A stretch of DNA of 9,593 bases. Origin: Bacteroidota bacterium. GTDB lineage: Bacteria; Bacteroidota; Bacteroidia; Chitinophagales; Chitinophagaceae. Below, piece after piece: positions 1-6,506 of this stretch. Numbering within the stretch: position 1 is the first letter of the stretch; each line of letters opens with the position of its first letter. The stretch lies in NCBI GenBank assembly GCA_947457085.1, contig CANGUS010000050.1, positions 1 through 9,593 on the forward strand, given 5' to 3'. The notes beneath the pieces are model-generated. The model did not search any database and was not told the DNA's origin. It was given only the letters and a program-made list of their open reading frames with translations. Position numbers and translations under genes: made by a program.

Positions 1-860
1 AAAACTTTCTCCTCATTGGGCTTACGTTGAGTATGCTTACTTGGGGTTTAAGTTGGCCCAGCGCAAAAATGTTGATGCAATATGGTAAGCCATTGGAAAT
101 TGCCATTATTCGTTTTTTCTTTACGGTAGTGAGCATGTTTTTTATTTTACGTTTTGCAAAAATAAAATTCACAATCACCAAACAGGGTTTGCCTTATTTA
201 GTGGCTTCATCTTTGTTGGTGGGTGGTTACAGCATTTGTTTTTTTAATGGAATTAAACACGGTATGCCCGGTGCAGGGGGCGTTTTAGTAACTACGATGA
301 CTCCTTTGATTTCATTTTTGTTGAGTGTAATCATATCTAAACGTAGCTTGCGTCAAAAGGAAATAATAGGATTGGCATTGGGTATTTTTGCTGGATTTTT
401 TCTATTAAAAATTTGGTCCAATTACCTGCATTTATTTGAAAGTGGTAATTCATTTTTCTTGTTGTCTACTGTATTATGGAGTTTTTTAAGTCGATTTACG
501 GCCAAATCAAGTAATTATGGATCTCCTTTAGCATTTACTTTTTGGATGAATGTGGGTTGTATTGTTTTCTTATTTTTCTTAGTTGATCTGCATTTAGTTT
601 TTTCCATCCTGCAAAAAGGAGATGCTCATTTTTGGACGAACATGATTTTTAATTCAGTCATCAATACGGGCATGGCAACTACTTTTTTCTTTTATGCAAC
701 CTCTAAAATGGGGGCAGCCAAAACGAGTAGTTTTATTTACATCGTTCCCTTTGCAGCTGCTATTTCCTCTTTCTTTTTCGTACATGAAACTGTTTTTTGG
801 AATACGATTGTAGGTGGTCTATTGGGCATTTCAGCAGTTTGGATTATCAATAAAAAATAA
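1..860 (+). CDS. EamA/DMT-superfamily permease, 5'-truncated by the window edge
   Basis: Inner-membrane transporter of the drug/metabolite (EamA) superfamily; the substrate cannot be told from sequence. The reading frame is open from base 3 and already hydrophobic before the TTG at 27 and the ATG at 33 (it reads NFLLIGLTLSMLTWGLSWPSAK). The true start therefore almost certainly lies before the window, and only a few N-terminal residues are missing. The protein is strongly hydrophobic, with about ten predicted membrane segments in two EamA halves. The first half opens with the typical TWGLSWPSAK stretch. The second half begins around STVLWSFLSRFTAKSS, near residue 147 counted from base 27. The end is intact (TAA at 858-860) and is followed within a few bases by a hairpin terminator shared with the convergent iscU gene. 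The family assignment is firm; the transported compound is unknown. Confidence 0.9.
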   Translation, partial: NFLLIGLTLSMLTWGLSWPSAKMLMQYGKPLEIAIIRFFFTVVSMFFILRFAKIKFTITKQGLPYLVASSLLVGGYSICFFNGIKHGMPGAGGVLVTTMTPLISFLLSVIISKRSLRQKEIIGLALGIFAGFFLLKIWSNYLHLFESGNSFFLLSTVLWSFLSRFTAKSSNYGSPLAFTFWMNVGCIVFLFFLVDLHLVFSILQKGDAHFWTNMIFNSVINTGMATTFFFYATSKMGAAKTSSFIYIVPFAAAISSFFFVHETVFWNTIVGGLLGISAVWIINKK

Positions 861-864
861 ATAA

Positions 865-893
865 AAAAAGAGGAAAATAAATTTCCTCTTTTT
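865..893. terminator. Bidirectional intrinsic terminator between the permease gene and iscU
   Basis: A perfect 12-bp inverted repeat, AAAAAGAGGAAA (865-876) and TTTCCTCTTTTT (882-893), surrounds a 5-base loop (877-881). The A-run on the left arm and T-run on the right arm give a U-tract in either direction. It sits 4 bases after the permease stop and about 20 bases from the iscU stop, as expected for a shared terminator of convergent genes. Confidence 0.88.
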
Positions 894-912
894 GTAATAT
901 GGGGTTGTTCTA

Positions 913-1332
913 TTAATGAACAATTTTTTCTTCTAACTCAAGTGCTTCCATGCCATTCTTCGTGCGATAATCATTGATAGCAGCTTTGATCGCATCTTCA
1001 GCCAAAACAGAGCAGTGAATTTTTACTGGAGGAAGATTTAATTCTTCCACAATATCCATGTTGTCAATTTTTATTGCATCATCGATGCTTTTTCCTTTTA
1101 ACCACTCGGTAGCAACGCTTGAAGATGCAATGGCAGAACCACAACCAAATGTTTTAAATTTAGCATCTTTGATAATTCCTGTAGCATCATCTACCTCAAT
1201 TTGAAGACGCATTACATCACCACACTCTGGTGCTCCTACCAATCCAGTTCCTACAGTAGATTTATTTTTATCTAACGTTCCTACATTTTGAGGATTGTTA
1301 TAGTGTTCAATTACTTTTTCTGAATATGCCAT
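913..1332 (-). CDS. iscU: IscU-type iron-sulfur cluster assembly scaffold
   Basis: Cytoplasmic scaffold on which a cysteine desulfurase (IscS/NifS type) builds [2Fe-2S] clusters before transfer to apoproteins. The 139-aa length fits IscU. The three ligand cysteines are all present: C37 in APECGDVM (with D39), C64 in TFGCGSAIASS, and C107 preceded by H106 in KIHCSVLAEDA. The LPPVK motif (residues 100-104), recognised by the HscA chaperone in the enterobacterial Isc system, is intact. This and the short length separate it from SufU, which has an insertion before the last cysteine, and from multidomain NifU. No iscS, iscA, hscA/B or ferredoxin gene adjoins it: its upstream neighbour is divergent (batB) and its downstream neighbour is convergent. 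It therefore appears to be transcribed alone from the promoter at 1352-1382. The A-rich leader has no Shine-Dalgarno sequence. Confidence 0.95.
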   Translation of the reverse strand: MAYSEKVIEHYNNPQNVGTLDKNKSTVGTGLVGAPECGDVMRLQIEVDDATGIIKDAKFKTFGCGSAIASSSVATEWLKGKSIDDAIKIDNMDIVEELNLPPVKIHCSVLAEDAIKAAINDYRTKNGMEALELEEKIVH

Positions 1333-1351
1333 GTTGTTTTAATTTATTGCA

Positions 1352-1382
1352 CAAAGTTATAGCATGATATTTCAACCACAAA
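1352..1382 (-). promoter_or_regulatory. Bacteroidota-type promoter of iscU
   Basis: Read on the minus strand, a -33 TTTG (1382-1379) is followed after 19 bp by TAACTTTG (1359-1352), a full match to the Bacteroidota -7 consensus TAnnTTTG. Both elements and the spacing fit. Transcription would start near 1347, giving a leader of roughly 15 bases before the ATG at 1332. Confidence 0.7.
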
Positions 1383-1456
1383 AAATGATTTATATTTATT
1401 TTTGATGTTGTATTTTCTCTAATGCGCATTGTTTTCGTTAAAAATTTTATAAATCA

Positions 1457-1487
1457 TTTCAATATATACTCGAACCTCCTATTTTTG
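1457..1487 (+). promoter_or_regulatory. Bacteroidota-type promoter of batB, leaderless geometry
   Basis: TATTTTTG (1480-1487) matches the -7 consensus TAnnTTTG. It is preceded after 19 bp by TTTC (1457-1460), one mismatch from the -33 TTTG. Only four bases separate the -7 box from the batB ATG at 1492, so the predicted first transcribed base lies at or next to the start codon. The match is clear; leaderless transcription is inferred. Confidence 0.58.
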
Positions 1488-1491
1488 CTAC

Positions 1492-2493
1492 ATGTTGCGA
1501 TTTCAACATTCAGAATATTTTTGGTTTTTACTTACTATTTTCATTTTAGTAGGCTTATTTTTTTGGGCTGTCAAGGATAGAAAAAACAAGCTAAAAATAA
1601 TAGGTGATGAGACCTTGGTTCATTTTCAACTGCGTAATTTTAATGTAAAAGCGCAACAGTTTAAACTTATATTATTGCTGGTGGCCCTTTTTGCAGGTGT
1701 AATTGGCCTTGCTAATTTGCAAGCCAATGCAAAAACACAAAACGTAGAACGAAAAGGCATTGACGTTATGATTGCGTTAGATGTTAGTAAAAGTATGTTG
1801 GCTAGAGATGAAAGCCCCAACCGATTAGAAAAAGCCAAACAGTTTGTCAGCAAACTAATCGACAAAATTGGAAATAATCGAGTTGGATTAATTGTTTTTG
1901 CAGGAAGAGCCTATGTTTCGGTTCCATTGACAGTTGATTTTAGTGCGCTTAAAATGAATTTATCTACTATTACACCTTCATCTATTCCAACACAAGGAAC
2001 CGTTTTGGGTGAGGCGATAAAAATGGCTCGTGAATCTTTTAATTCCAATGATACGAAGTATAAAAGTATCGTTTTAATTAGTGATGGGGAAGATCATGAT
2101 GAGAATGTCAATGATGAAGTAAAGAAAGCAGTAGAAGAAGGAATTATGATCAATACAGTTGGCATTGGTTCTGTGAATGGTTCGCCAATTTGGGATGAAG
2201 AATTGCAAGAAAATAAAAAAGATGCAGAAGGAAATGAAATTATTTCAAAATTAAACGAAACTGAATTACAAACAATAGCATCCAATGGAGAAGGCATTTA
2301 TGCTCAATTAAGTAATGCAGAAAATATTGCAAAAACAATGGCAGTTCAAATAAATGCTACTGAAAAGAAAAGTTTTGGCGATGTAGTTTTTGCTGATTAT
2401 ACAAGCTATTTCCAATATTTTTTATTGATTAGTTTACTATTAATCACCATTGAATTTTTCATTAGCGAACGAAAAAAAAGCACATTGGCATGA
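1492..2493 (+). CDS. batB: BatB-like von Willebrand factor A membrane protein
   Basis: Membrane-anchored VWA-domain protein of the Bacteroidota Bat ('Bacteroides aerotolerance') family. The biochemical role of Bat proteins is unsettled; envelope stress or a MoxR-ATPase-linked chaperone function has been proposed. The N-terminus MLRFQHSEYFW followed by two membrane segments (about 9-27 and 57-76) is typical. The VWA domain starts near residue 88 (KGIDVMIALDVSKSM) with a complete MIDAS: D97-x-S99-x-S101, the conserved PTQGT threonines (T167, T170), and D198 in ISDGEDHDE. A third membrane helix lies near 307-324, leaving a short basic cytoplasmic tail. PTQGT, the GSxxGSPI turn and KLNETELQTIA favour BatB over BatA. 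Its stop overlaps the batC start (ATGA at 2490-2493), implying translational coupling. No batA, DUF58 or moxR gene lies upstream; the divergent iscU gene does. The start is fixed by the conserved N-terminus. Confidence 0.87.
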   Translation: MLRFQHSEYFWFLLTIFILVGLFFWAVKDRKNKLKIIGDETLVHFQLRNFNVKAQQFKLILLLVALFAGVIGLANLQANAKTQNVERKGIDVMIALDVSKSMLARDESPNRLEKAKQFVSKLIDKIGNNRVGLIVFAGRAYVSVPLTVDFSALKMNLSTITPSSIPTQGTVLGEAIKMARESFNSNDTKYKSIVLISDGEDHDENVNDEVKKAVEEGIMINTVGIGSVNGSPIWDEELQENKKDAEGNEIISKLNETELQTIASNGEGIYAQLSNAENIAKTMAVQINATEKKSFGDVVFADYTSYFQYFLLISLLLITIEFFISERKKSTLA

Positions 2494-3218
2494 AGATTAT
2501 AATTGGATTGGTATTATTTTTTGGTTCAATTAATTTGTTCGCACAAACGGCAGATCAACACATTTATGATGGGAATAAATTATATGGACAAGGTAAATTT
2601 AAAGAGGCTGCAACTGAATATGAAAAAGCCTATCAAGAAAAAAAGAATCGGGAGGCGCAATATAATTTAGGCAACTCTTTATATCAACAAAAAGATTTTG
2701 AAAAAGCAGCTAAACAATATACAGAGTCAGCTTCAAACACTAAAAATAATTCATTAAGAGCTGCTTCCTATCATAATTTAGGAAATACGTTTTTAGAACA
2801 AAAAAAATATGATGAAGCCATTCAAAATTTTAAACAGGCGCTTAAAATGAATCCTTTAGCAAAAGAAACAAAATATAATCTGGCCTACGCACAAGCCATG
2901 AAGAAAAAACAAGACCAACAACAAAAAGAGAACAAAGACCAACAAGATAAAAATAAGGACCAACAACAAAAGGATAAAAAAGAAAAAGAAGAGCAAGACA
3001 AGACACAGCAAGACAAGAAATCCCAAGACGAAAAAAATAAGCAAGACGAACAGAACAAGAACCAAGATGGAAAAGAAAAACCCAACCCAATGCCAAGCAA
3101 ACTTACTAAAGAGCAGGCAGATCAATTATTGAATGCACTAAATCAAGAAGAGAAGAAACTTCGAGCTAAAAAAGAAAAAGGCAATGGACAGCCCATGAGG
3201 CTTGAAAAAGATTGGTAA
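2490..3218 (+). CDS. batC: BatC-like TPR protein, exported
   Basis: Tetratricopeptide protein of the Bat cluster, probably periplasmic or membrane-tethered and a partner of BatB. The 242 residues begin with a signal peptide (about 1-18, ending NLFA before QTADQ). Three TPR units follow: roughly 22-53, 56-86 and 92-125, the last with YHNLGNTFLEQKKYDEAI and the canonical NPLAKETKYNLA end. Residues 138-200 are an extremely charged K/Q/D/E-rich linker. The C-terminus has the conserved BatC block LTKEQADQLLNALNQEEKK (205-223) and ends in KDW, as many family members do. It starts inside the batB stop (ATGA), so the two are almost certainly co-translated. The usual batD and batE genes do not follow. 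Family membership rests on domain order, the C-terminal block and the batB neighbour. Confidence 0.85.
   Translation: MKIIIGLVLFFGSINLFAQTADQHIYDGNKLYGQGKFKEAATEYEKAYQEKKNREAQYNLGNSLYQQKDFEKAAKQYTESASNTKNNSLRAASYHNLGNTFLEQKKYDEAIQNFKQALKMNPLAKETKYNLAYAQAMKKKQDQQQKENKDQQDKNKDQQQKDKKEKEEQDKTQQDKKSQDEKNKQDEQNKNQDGKEKPNPMPSKLTKEQADQLLNALNQEEKKLRAKKEKGNGQPMRLEKDW
2901..3088 (+). repeat. Degenerate low-complexity repeat in batC (K/Q/D/E-rich linker)
   Basis: A purine-rich, almost T-free stretch encodes a charged linker built from units such as DQQQK, DKNKDQQQ and QDKK. At DNA level the element GACCAACAA recurs at 2913, 2937 and 2958, with imperfect 21-24-base spacing, suggesting expansion by slippage in steps that keep the frame. 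The opposite strand therefore shows long spurious hydrophobic open frames. Confidence 0.7.
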
Positions 3219-3242
3219 ATAATATTGCAATCAAATATATTT

Positions 3243-3274
3243 TTTGTTGATACAATCTCCAACGTTTATTTTAA
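3243..3274 (+). promoter_or_regulatory. Possible weak promoter of the SGNH/PKD gene
   Basis: TTTG (3243-3246) is followed after 20 bp by TATTTTAA (3267-3274), which matches the TAnnTT part of the -7 consensus but lacks the final TG. It lies in the 74-base gap after batC and would give a leader of about 15 bases. It is a weak match, and readthrough from batB-batC is an alternative. Confidence 0.3.
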
Positions 3275-3292
3275 AAATTACGTCTATATAAT

Positions 3293-4534
3293 ATGAAAAA
3301 ATCTATAACGCTCTTTTTTTTAGTATTAACCTCATTCATAGCAATCGCAAAAAACACGAAAATATTATTTGTAGGCAACAGCTATACATATGTAAATGAT
3401 TTACCTAAAACAATACAAGATTTAGCCATCTCTAAAGGTGATAGCATCACTTATACCACTCAAGCAACTGGAGGAGCCACTGCGCAATCCTTGTGGAATA
3501 CGCCTGCTGTTATTAGCATTATTGCTCAAGGTGGTTGGGACTATGTAGTGCTGCAGTGTCAAAGCCAAGAACCTGCATTCCCTCCCAGTCAAGTAGCCAC
3601 AGATACCTATCCTTTTGTGAAAAAATTAGATAGTTTAGTTCAGGCCACAAATAGTTGTGCAGAAACGCTCTTTTTTATGACTTGGGGAAGAAAGAATGGC
3701 GATGCTGCCAATGCAGCTTTTTATCCAATTATTGGAACCTATGATGGAATGCAAAGCAGATTAAGGGAATCCTATTTGATGTTTGCACAAGATTTTACAG
3801 CATCGGTAGCACCAGTTGGCGTAGCTTGGAAAAAAGTGCGCGCTCAATATCCAACCATTGAACTATATAATCCCGATGAATCTCATCCAAGTATTCATGG
3901 GACTTATTTAGCAGCATGTGTATTTTACAGTTCTATTTTTCATAAAGTGGCAATTGGAGCTTCATTTATCACCAGTGGTATTTCTACAACTGATGCAACT
4001 TCTTTGCAAACCATTGCCAGCAGCACCGTGTTAGATAGTCTTGATAATTGGCAACAATATGGTAATTTGCCTTTTGCTAATTATGCTAAAACAAGTACAA
4101 ATAAAACAGTTGTTTTTAATAATTTGTCAAAACATTTCACCACTTCTTTTTGGGATTTTGGCGATGGGCAAACGAGTAACTCAGTAAATCCTACACATAC
4201 TTATTTAACAGACGGGAATTATGCTGTTTGTTTAACTGTTACCAATGCTTGTGGTAAACAAGAAAAGTTTTGCAACACAGTGTCAATAGTAACTACACCC
4301 AATGCATTGAATGAAATAAAAATTGAAAGTGCTTATTTTATTCAAAATAGAAATATGATTGTATTTAAAAATTTGAATGCAGCTACTGATTTTAGGGTAA
4401 TTTCAATGAATGGCGAAGTTGTGAAAAAGGGAATTGCAAAAAATGAAACAAGTCTTTCATTAGATAATTTACATGGCGTCTATTTAATTCAATTGATGTA
4501 TTTGTCTAAACCTGTAAAAATAGTTTTGCCCTAA
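3293..4534 (+). CDS. Secreted SGNH-hydrolase-like protein with PKD domain and T9SS sorting tail
   Basis: Predicted secreted esterase or carbohydrate-deacetylase-like protein; the substrate is unknown. A signal peptide covers about residues 1-19 (MKKSITLFFLVLTSFIAIA). The SGNH-like domain spans roughly 22-225. It has the nucleophile block FVGNSYTY (S30), a glycine turn at TGGAT (59-63), the strand-turn VVLQCQSQEP (85-94), and the acid-base pair in DESHPS (D195, H198). This arrangement resembles the DUF4886 type of SGNH protein. A PKD domain follows (about 270-333) with the hallmark FWDFGDG at 286-292. The last 70 residues look like a type A T9SS C-terminal domain: FRVISMNGEVV, then a LHGVYLIQL strand and a final KPVKIVLP. 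That predicts outer-membrane export and surface attachment or release. Four cysteines in the PKD region (C313, C320, C327) and the SGNH domain (C122) could form disulfides. The ATG at 3293 is fixed by the signal peptide. Confidence 0.8.
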   Translation: MKKSITLFFLVLTSFIAIAKNTKILFVGNSYTYVNDLPKTIQDLAISKGDSITYTTQATGGATAQSLWNTPAVISIIAQGGWDYVVLQCQSQEPAFPPSQVATDTYPFVKKLDSLVQATNSCAETLFFMTWGRKNGDAANAAFYPIIGTYDGMQSRLRESYLMFAQDFTASVAPVGVAWKKVRAQYPTIELYNPDESHPSIHGTYLAACVFYSSIFHKVAIGASFITSGISTTDATSLQTIASSTVLDSLDNWQQYGNLPFANYAKTSTNKTVVFNNLSKHFTTSFWDFGDGQTSNSVNPTHTYLTDGNYAVCLTVTNACGKQEKFCNTVSIVTTPNALNEIKIESAYFIQNRNMIVFKNLNAATDFRVISMNGEVVKKGIAKNETSLSLDNLHGVYLIQLMYLSKPVKIVLP

Positions 4535-4665
4535 TTTATTGTAACTCAGGTTTAATAGGAAATCTAATTTTAGAGCTAAAATTGTTTAAGTTTATGCTGG
4601 TTGTTCACTTCAATCATTCAATAAATAATGCCAATGCCTAAACTAATAGAAGAAAACAATTATTG

Positions 4666-4688
4666 GTTGTAAAGATTATATTTACAAC
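4666..4688 (-). terminator. Candidate hairpin terminator at the end of terC
   Basis: A perfect 8-bp inverted repeat (GTTGTAAA at 4666-4673, TTTACAAC at 4681-4688) with a 7-base loop overlaps the terC stop codon. On the minus strand it is followed by only a broken T-run (CAATAATTGTTTTCTTCT), and the stem is AT-rich. It is a plausible but weak terminator for the three-gene minus-strand cluster. Confidence 0.35.
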
Positions 4689-5464
4689 ATATCAATATTA
4701 GATTTTTCATCTTTATCTGAGTAATGTTCATGTAAATTTACAGGTGGATGTTGTGTAGGGTGCAGCTTTAATTGGATAATATTTACTGTAAAAGCAAAAG
4801 CCATAGAGAAATATATAGTGCCTTTAGGAATATGATAATGGATGCCTTCTGCAATAAGGGAAGCACCAATCAATAATAAAAAACTGAGGGCTAAAATTTT
4901 AATTGTTGGGTGTTTTTGTACAAAATGGCTAATTGGTTCGGCTGCAAAAAGCATTACAAAAACAGACACAATGACAGCAGTCATCATCACCCAGATTTCG
5001 TTTGCCATACCAATTGCTGTGATCACAGAATCGATAGAGAATACTATATTTAAAATAAGCATTTGTAAAATCACGTAGGCAAATGACATGTTTTTTTTCT
5101 TGTTTATTTCTTTAGATTGATCTCCACTTTCACCTTCTAATTTGTGATGTATTTCTTTGGTGCTTTGATAAATTAAAAATAAGCCACCACCCATTAAAAT
5201 AATATCTTTTCCAGAAATTCCTATACCCAAAATTTCAAATAAGGACTTATCTAATTTCAAAATAATAGATATAGCCGCTAATAAACAAACCCGCACGAGC
5301 ATACCAATAAATAATCCATATCGTCGGGCTAATTTTTGTTTTTCTTCAGGTAGTTTGCCTGATAATATCGAAATAAAAACGATATTGTCTATCCCTAAAA
5401 TTACTTCCAATAAGGATAGGGTAATTAAACTTACCAGTGTTTCAGATGTAATATTTTCGAACAT
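4682..5464 (-). CDS. TerC-family integral membrane protein
   Basis: Multi-spanning membrane protein of the TerC family. Characterised relatives act in tellurite resistance or as manganese exporters (Alx, MeeF/MeeY) that help metalate exported proteins; this protein's own substrate is unproven. The two hallmark acidic helices are present: LLEVILGIDNIVFISIL (E20, D26, N27) and NIVFSIDSVITAIGM (D145). The signature loop LIYQSTKEIHHKLEG (98-111) is also there. I count about seven membrane helices over 260 aa, a usual size. The central cytoplasmic loop (112-126) is strongly charged. The tail after residue 234 is rich in His, Asp and Glu (LHPTQHPPVNLHEHYSDKD) and could bind metal, which is inference. 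The start codon directly abuts the pyrD stop (TAAATG), so translation is probably coupled to pyrD. The family is certain; Mn rather than another ion is a guess. Confidence 0.92.
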   Translation of the reverse strand: MFENITSETLVSLITLSLLEVILGIDNIVFISILSGKLPEEKQKLARRYGLFIGMLVRVCLLAAISIILKLDKSLFEILGIGISGKDIILMGGGLFLIYQSTKEIHHKLEGESGDQSKEINKKKNMSFAYVILQMLILNIVFSIDSVITAIGMANEIWVMMTAVIVSVFVMLFAAEPISHFVQKHPTIKILALSFLLLIGASLIAEGIHYHIPKGTIYFSMAFAFTVNIIQLKLHPTQHPPVNLHEHYSDKDEKSNIDML

Positions 5465-6496
5465 TTATTTGTTTTTAATGAATGATTTGCAGATTTTTTT
5501 AGCAATAGCAGGGCCTTCATAAATAAATCCTGTATACACTTGTACGAGTGAAGCACCAGCATTTATTTTTTCTTGCGCATCTTCTGCTGTAAAAATACCA
5601 CCAACCGCTATAATGGGCAATTTTCCATTTGTTTTGGTAGAAATATATTGGATAATTTCAGTGCTGCGTTGTTTTAATGGTTTGCCACTTACTCCCCCAG
5701 AACCTGTTTTTTCTATTAAATTTTTATTTGCCTTTAAGCCTTCTCTGTCAATGGTTGTATTGGTAGCCACAATGCCTGCTAATTGTGTTTCAGTTACCAC
5801 TTCAATGACATCATCCAATTGGGTATTGCTTAAATCAGGTGCTATTTTTAATAATATCGGTTTGGGATTTGGGTAAGATAAATTTAAGTTTTGTAATTGT
5901 AATAATAAATCACGAAGTGGTTCTTTTTCTTGTAGCTCTCGAAGATTTGGAGTGTTTGGGCTACTGATATTTACTACAAAATAATCTACAACTGGATGTA
6001 AAATTTTAAAACAATATTCATAATCTTTAACAGCATCTTCATTTGAAGTGGTTTTGTTTTTTCCAATATTTCCTCCAATGATGATATCTGTTTTTCTATT
6101 TTTAAGTCGTAGAGCAGCGGTTTCTACTCCTTGGTTATTGAATCCCATGCGGTTAATAATGGCTTCGTCATTTGGAAAACGAAATAACCGTGGTTTTTCA
6201 TTTCCATCTTGTGGACGAGGAGTAACAGTTCCTATTTCTATAAAGCCAAATCCTAGGCATGCTAATTCATCCACAAAACGTGCGTCTTTATCAAAACCTG
6301 CAGCCAAGCCTACCGGATTTTTAAATTTCAATCCAAAAACAGTTCGTTCCAAACTAGGATGTTTGATGCAATAATTACTCTCTAGATATCTTTTTCCAAC
6401 GCCTAAATTATAGGCTTTGGTTAACCAATTCATTACTTTATAATGAACGTTTTCTGGGTCGTATTTGAATAAAATTTTTTTTACAATGTTATACAT
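5465..6496 (-). CDS. pyrD: Dihydroorotate dehydrogenase (quinone), class 2
   Basis: Flavoprotein that oxidises dihydroorotate to orotate in de novo pyrimidine synthesis, passing electrons to the membrane quinone pool. The 343-aa protein has the N-terminal helical extension typical of class 2 (MYNIVKKILFKYDPENVHYK), which associates with the membrane. The barrel motifs run in order: NPVGLAAGFDKDA (60-72), IEIGTVTPRPQDGN (86-99), NRMGFNNQG (115-123), VVNISSPNTPNLR (174-186) with likely catalytic base S179 as in class 2 enzymes, LLKIAPDL (215-222), VATNTTI (243-249), GGVSGKPL (267-274), and the FMN-phosphate region AVGGIFTAEDA and VQVYTGFIYEGP. Nothing essential is missing. It lies 10 bases after the thioredoxin-like gene and joins terC with no spacing. 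I saw no good promoter directly before it, so it may depend on the promoter upstream of the broken thioredoxin gene. Confidence 0.97.
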   Translation of the reverse strand: MYNIVKKILFKYDPENVHYKVMNWLTKAYNLGVGKRYLESNYCIKHPSLERTVFGLKFKNPVGLAAGFDKDARFVDELACLGFGFIEIGTVTPRPQDGNEKPRLFRFPNDEAIINRMGFNNQGVETAALRLKNRKTDIIIGGNIGKNKTTSNEDAVKDYEYCFKILHPVVDYFVVNISSPNTPNLRELQEKEPLRDLLLQLQNLNLSYPNPKPILLKIAPDLSNTQLDDVIEVVTETQLAGIVATNTTIDREGLKANKNLIEKTGSGGVSGKPLKQRSTEIIQYISTKTNGKLPIIAVGGIFTAEDAQEKINAGASLVQVYTGFIYEGPAIAKKICKSFIKNK

Positions 6497-6506
6497 GAAA
6501 GCTTGC

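Noticed and set aside
27..35. TTG at 27 or ATG at 33 as the true start of the EamA permease
   Set aside because: The frame is open to the left edge and already encodes part of the first membrane helix, so the start lies outside the window.
2842..3125. Three overlapping minus-strand open frames encoding very hydrophobic Leu/Phe/Cys-rich peptides
   Set aside because: They are the complement of the purine-rich K/Q/D/E repeat in batC. The absence of stops follows from base composition, not from coding selection.
4566..4583. Inverted repeat AATTTTAG/CTAAAATT after the SGNH gene as a terminator
   Set aside because: The stem is nearly all A-T, the realistic loop leaves only about 7 bp, and no T-run follows, so it is too weak to call.
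5613..6374. Plus-strand open frames of 87 and 108 codons within pyrD
   Set aside because: They lie entirely opposite the conserved pyrD barrel motifs, with no promoter and no family resemblance.
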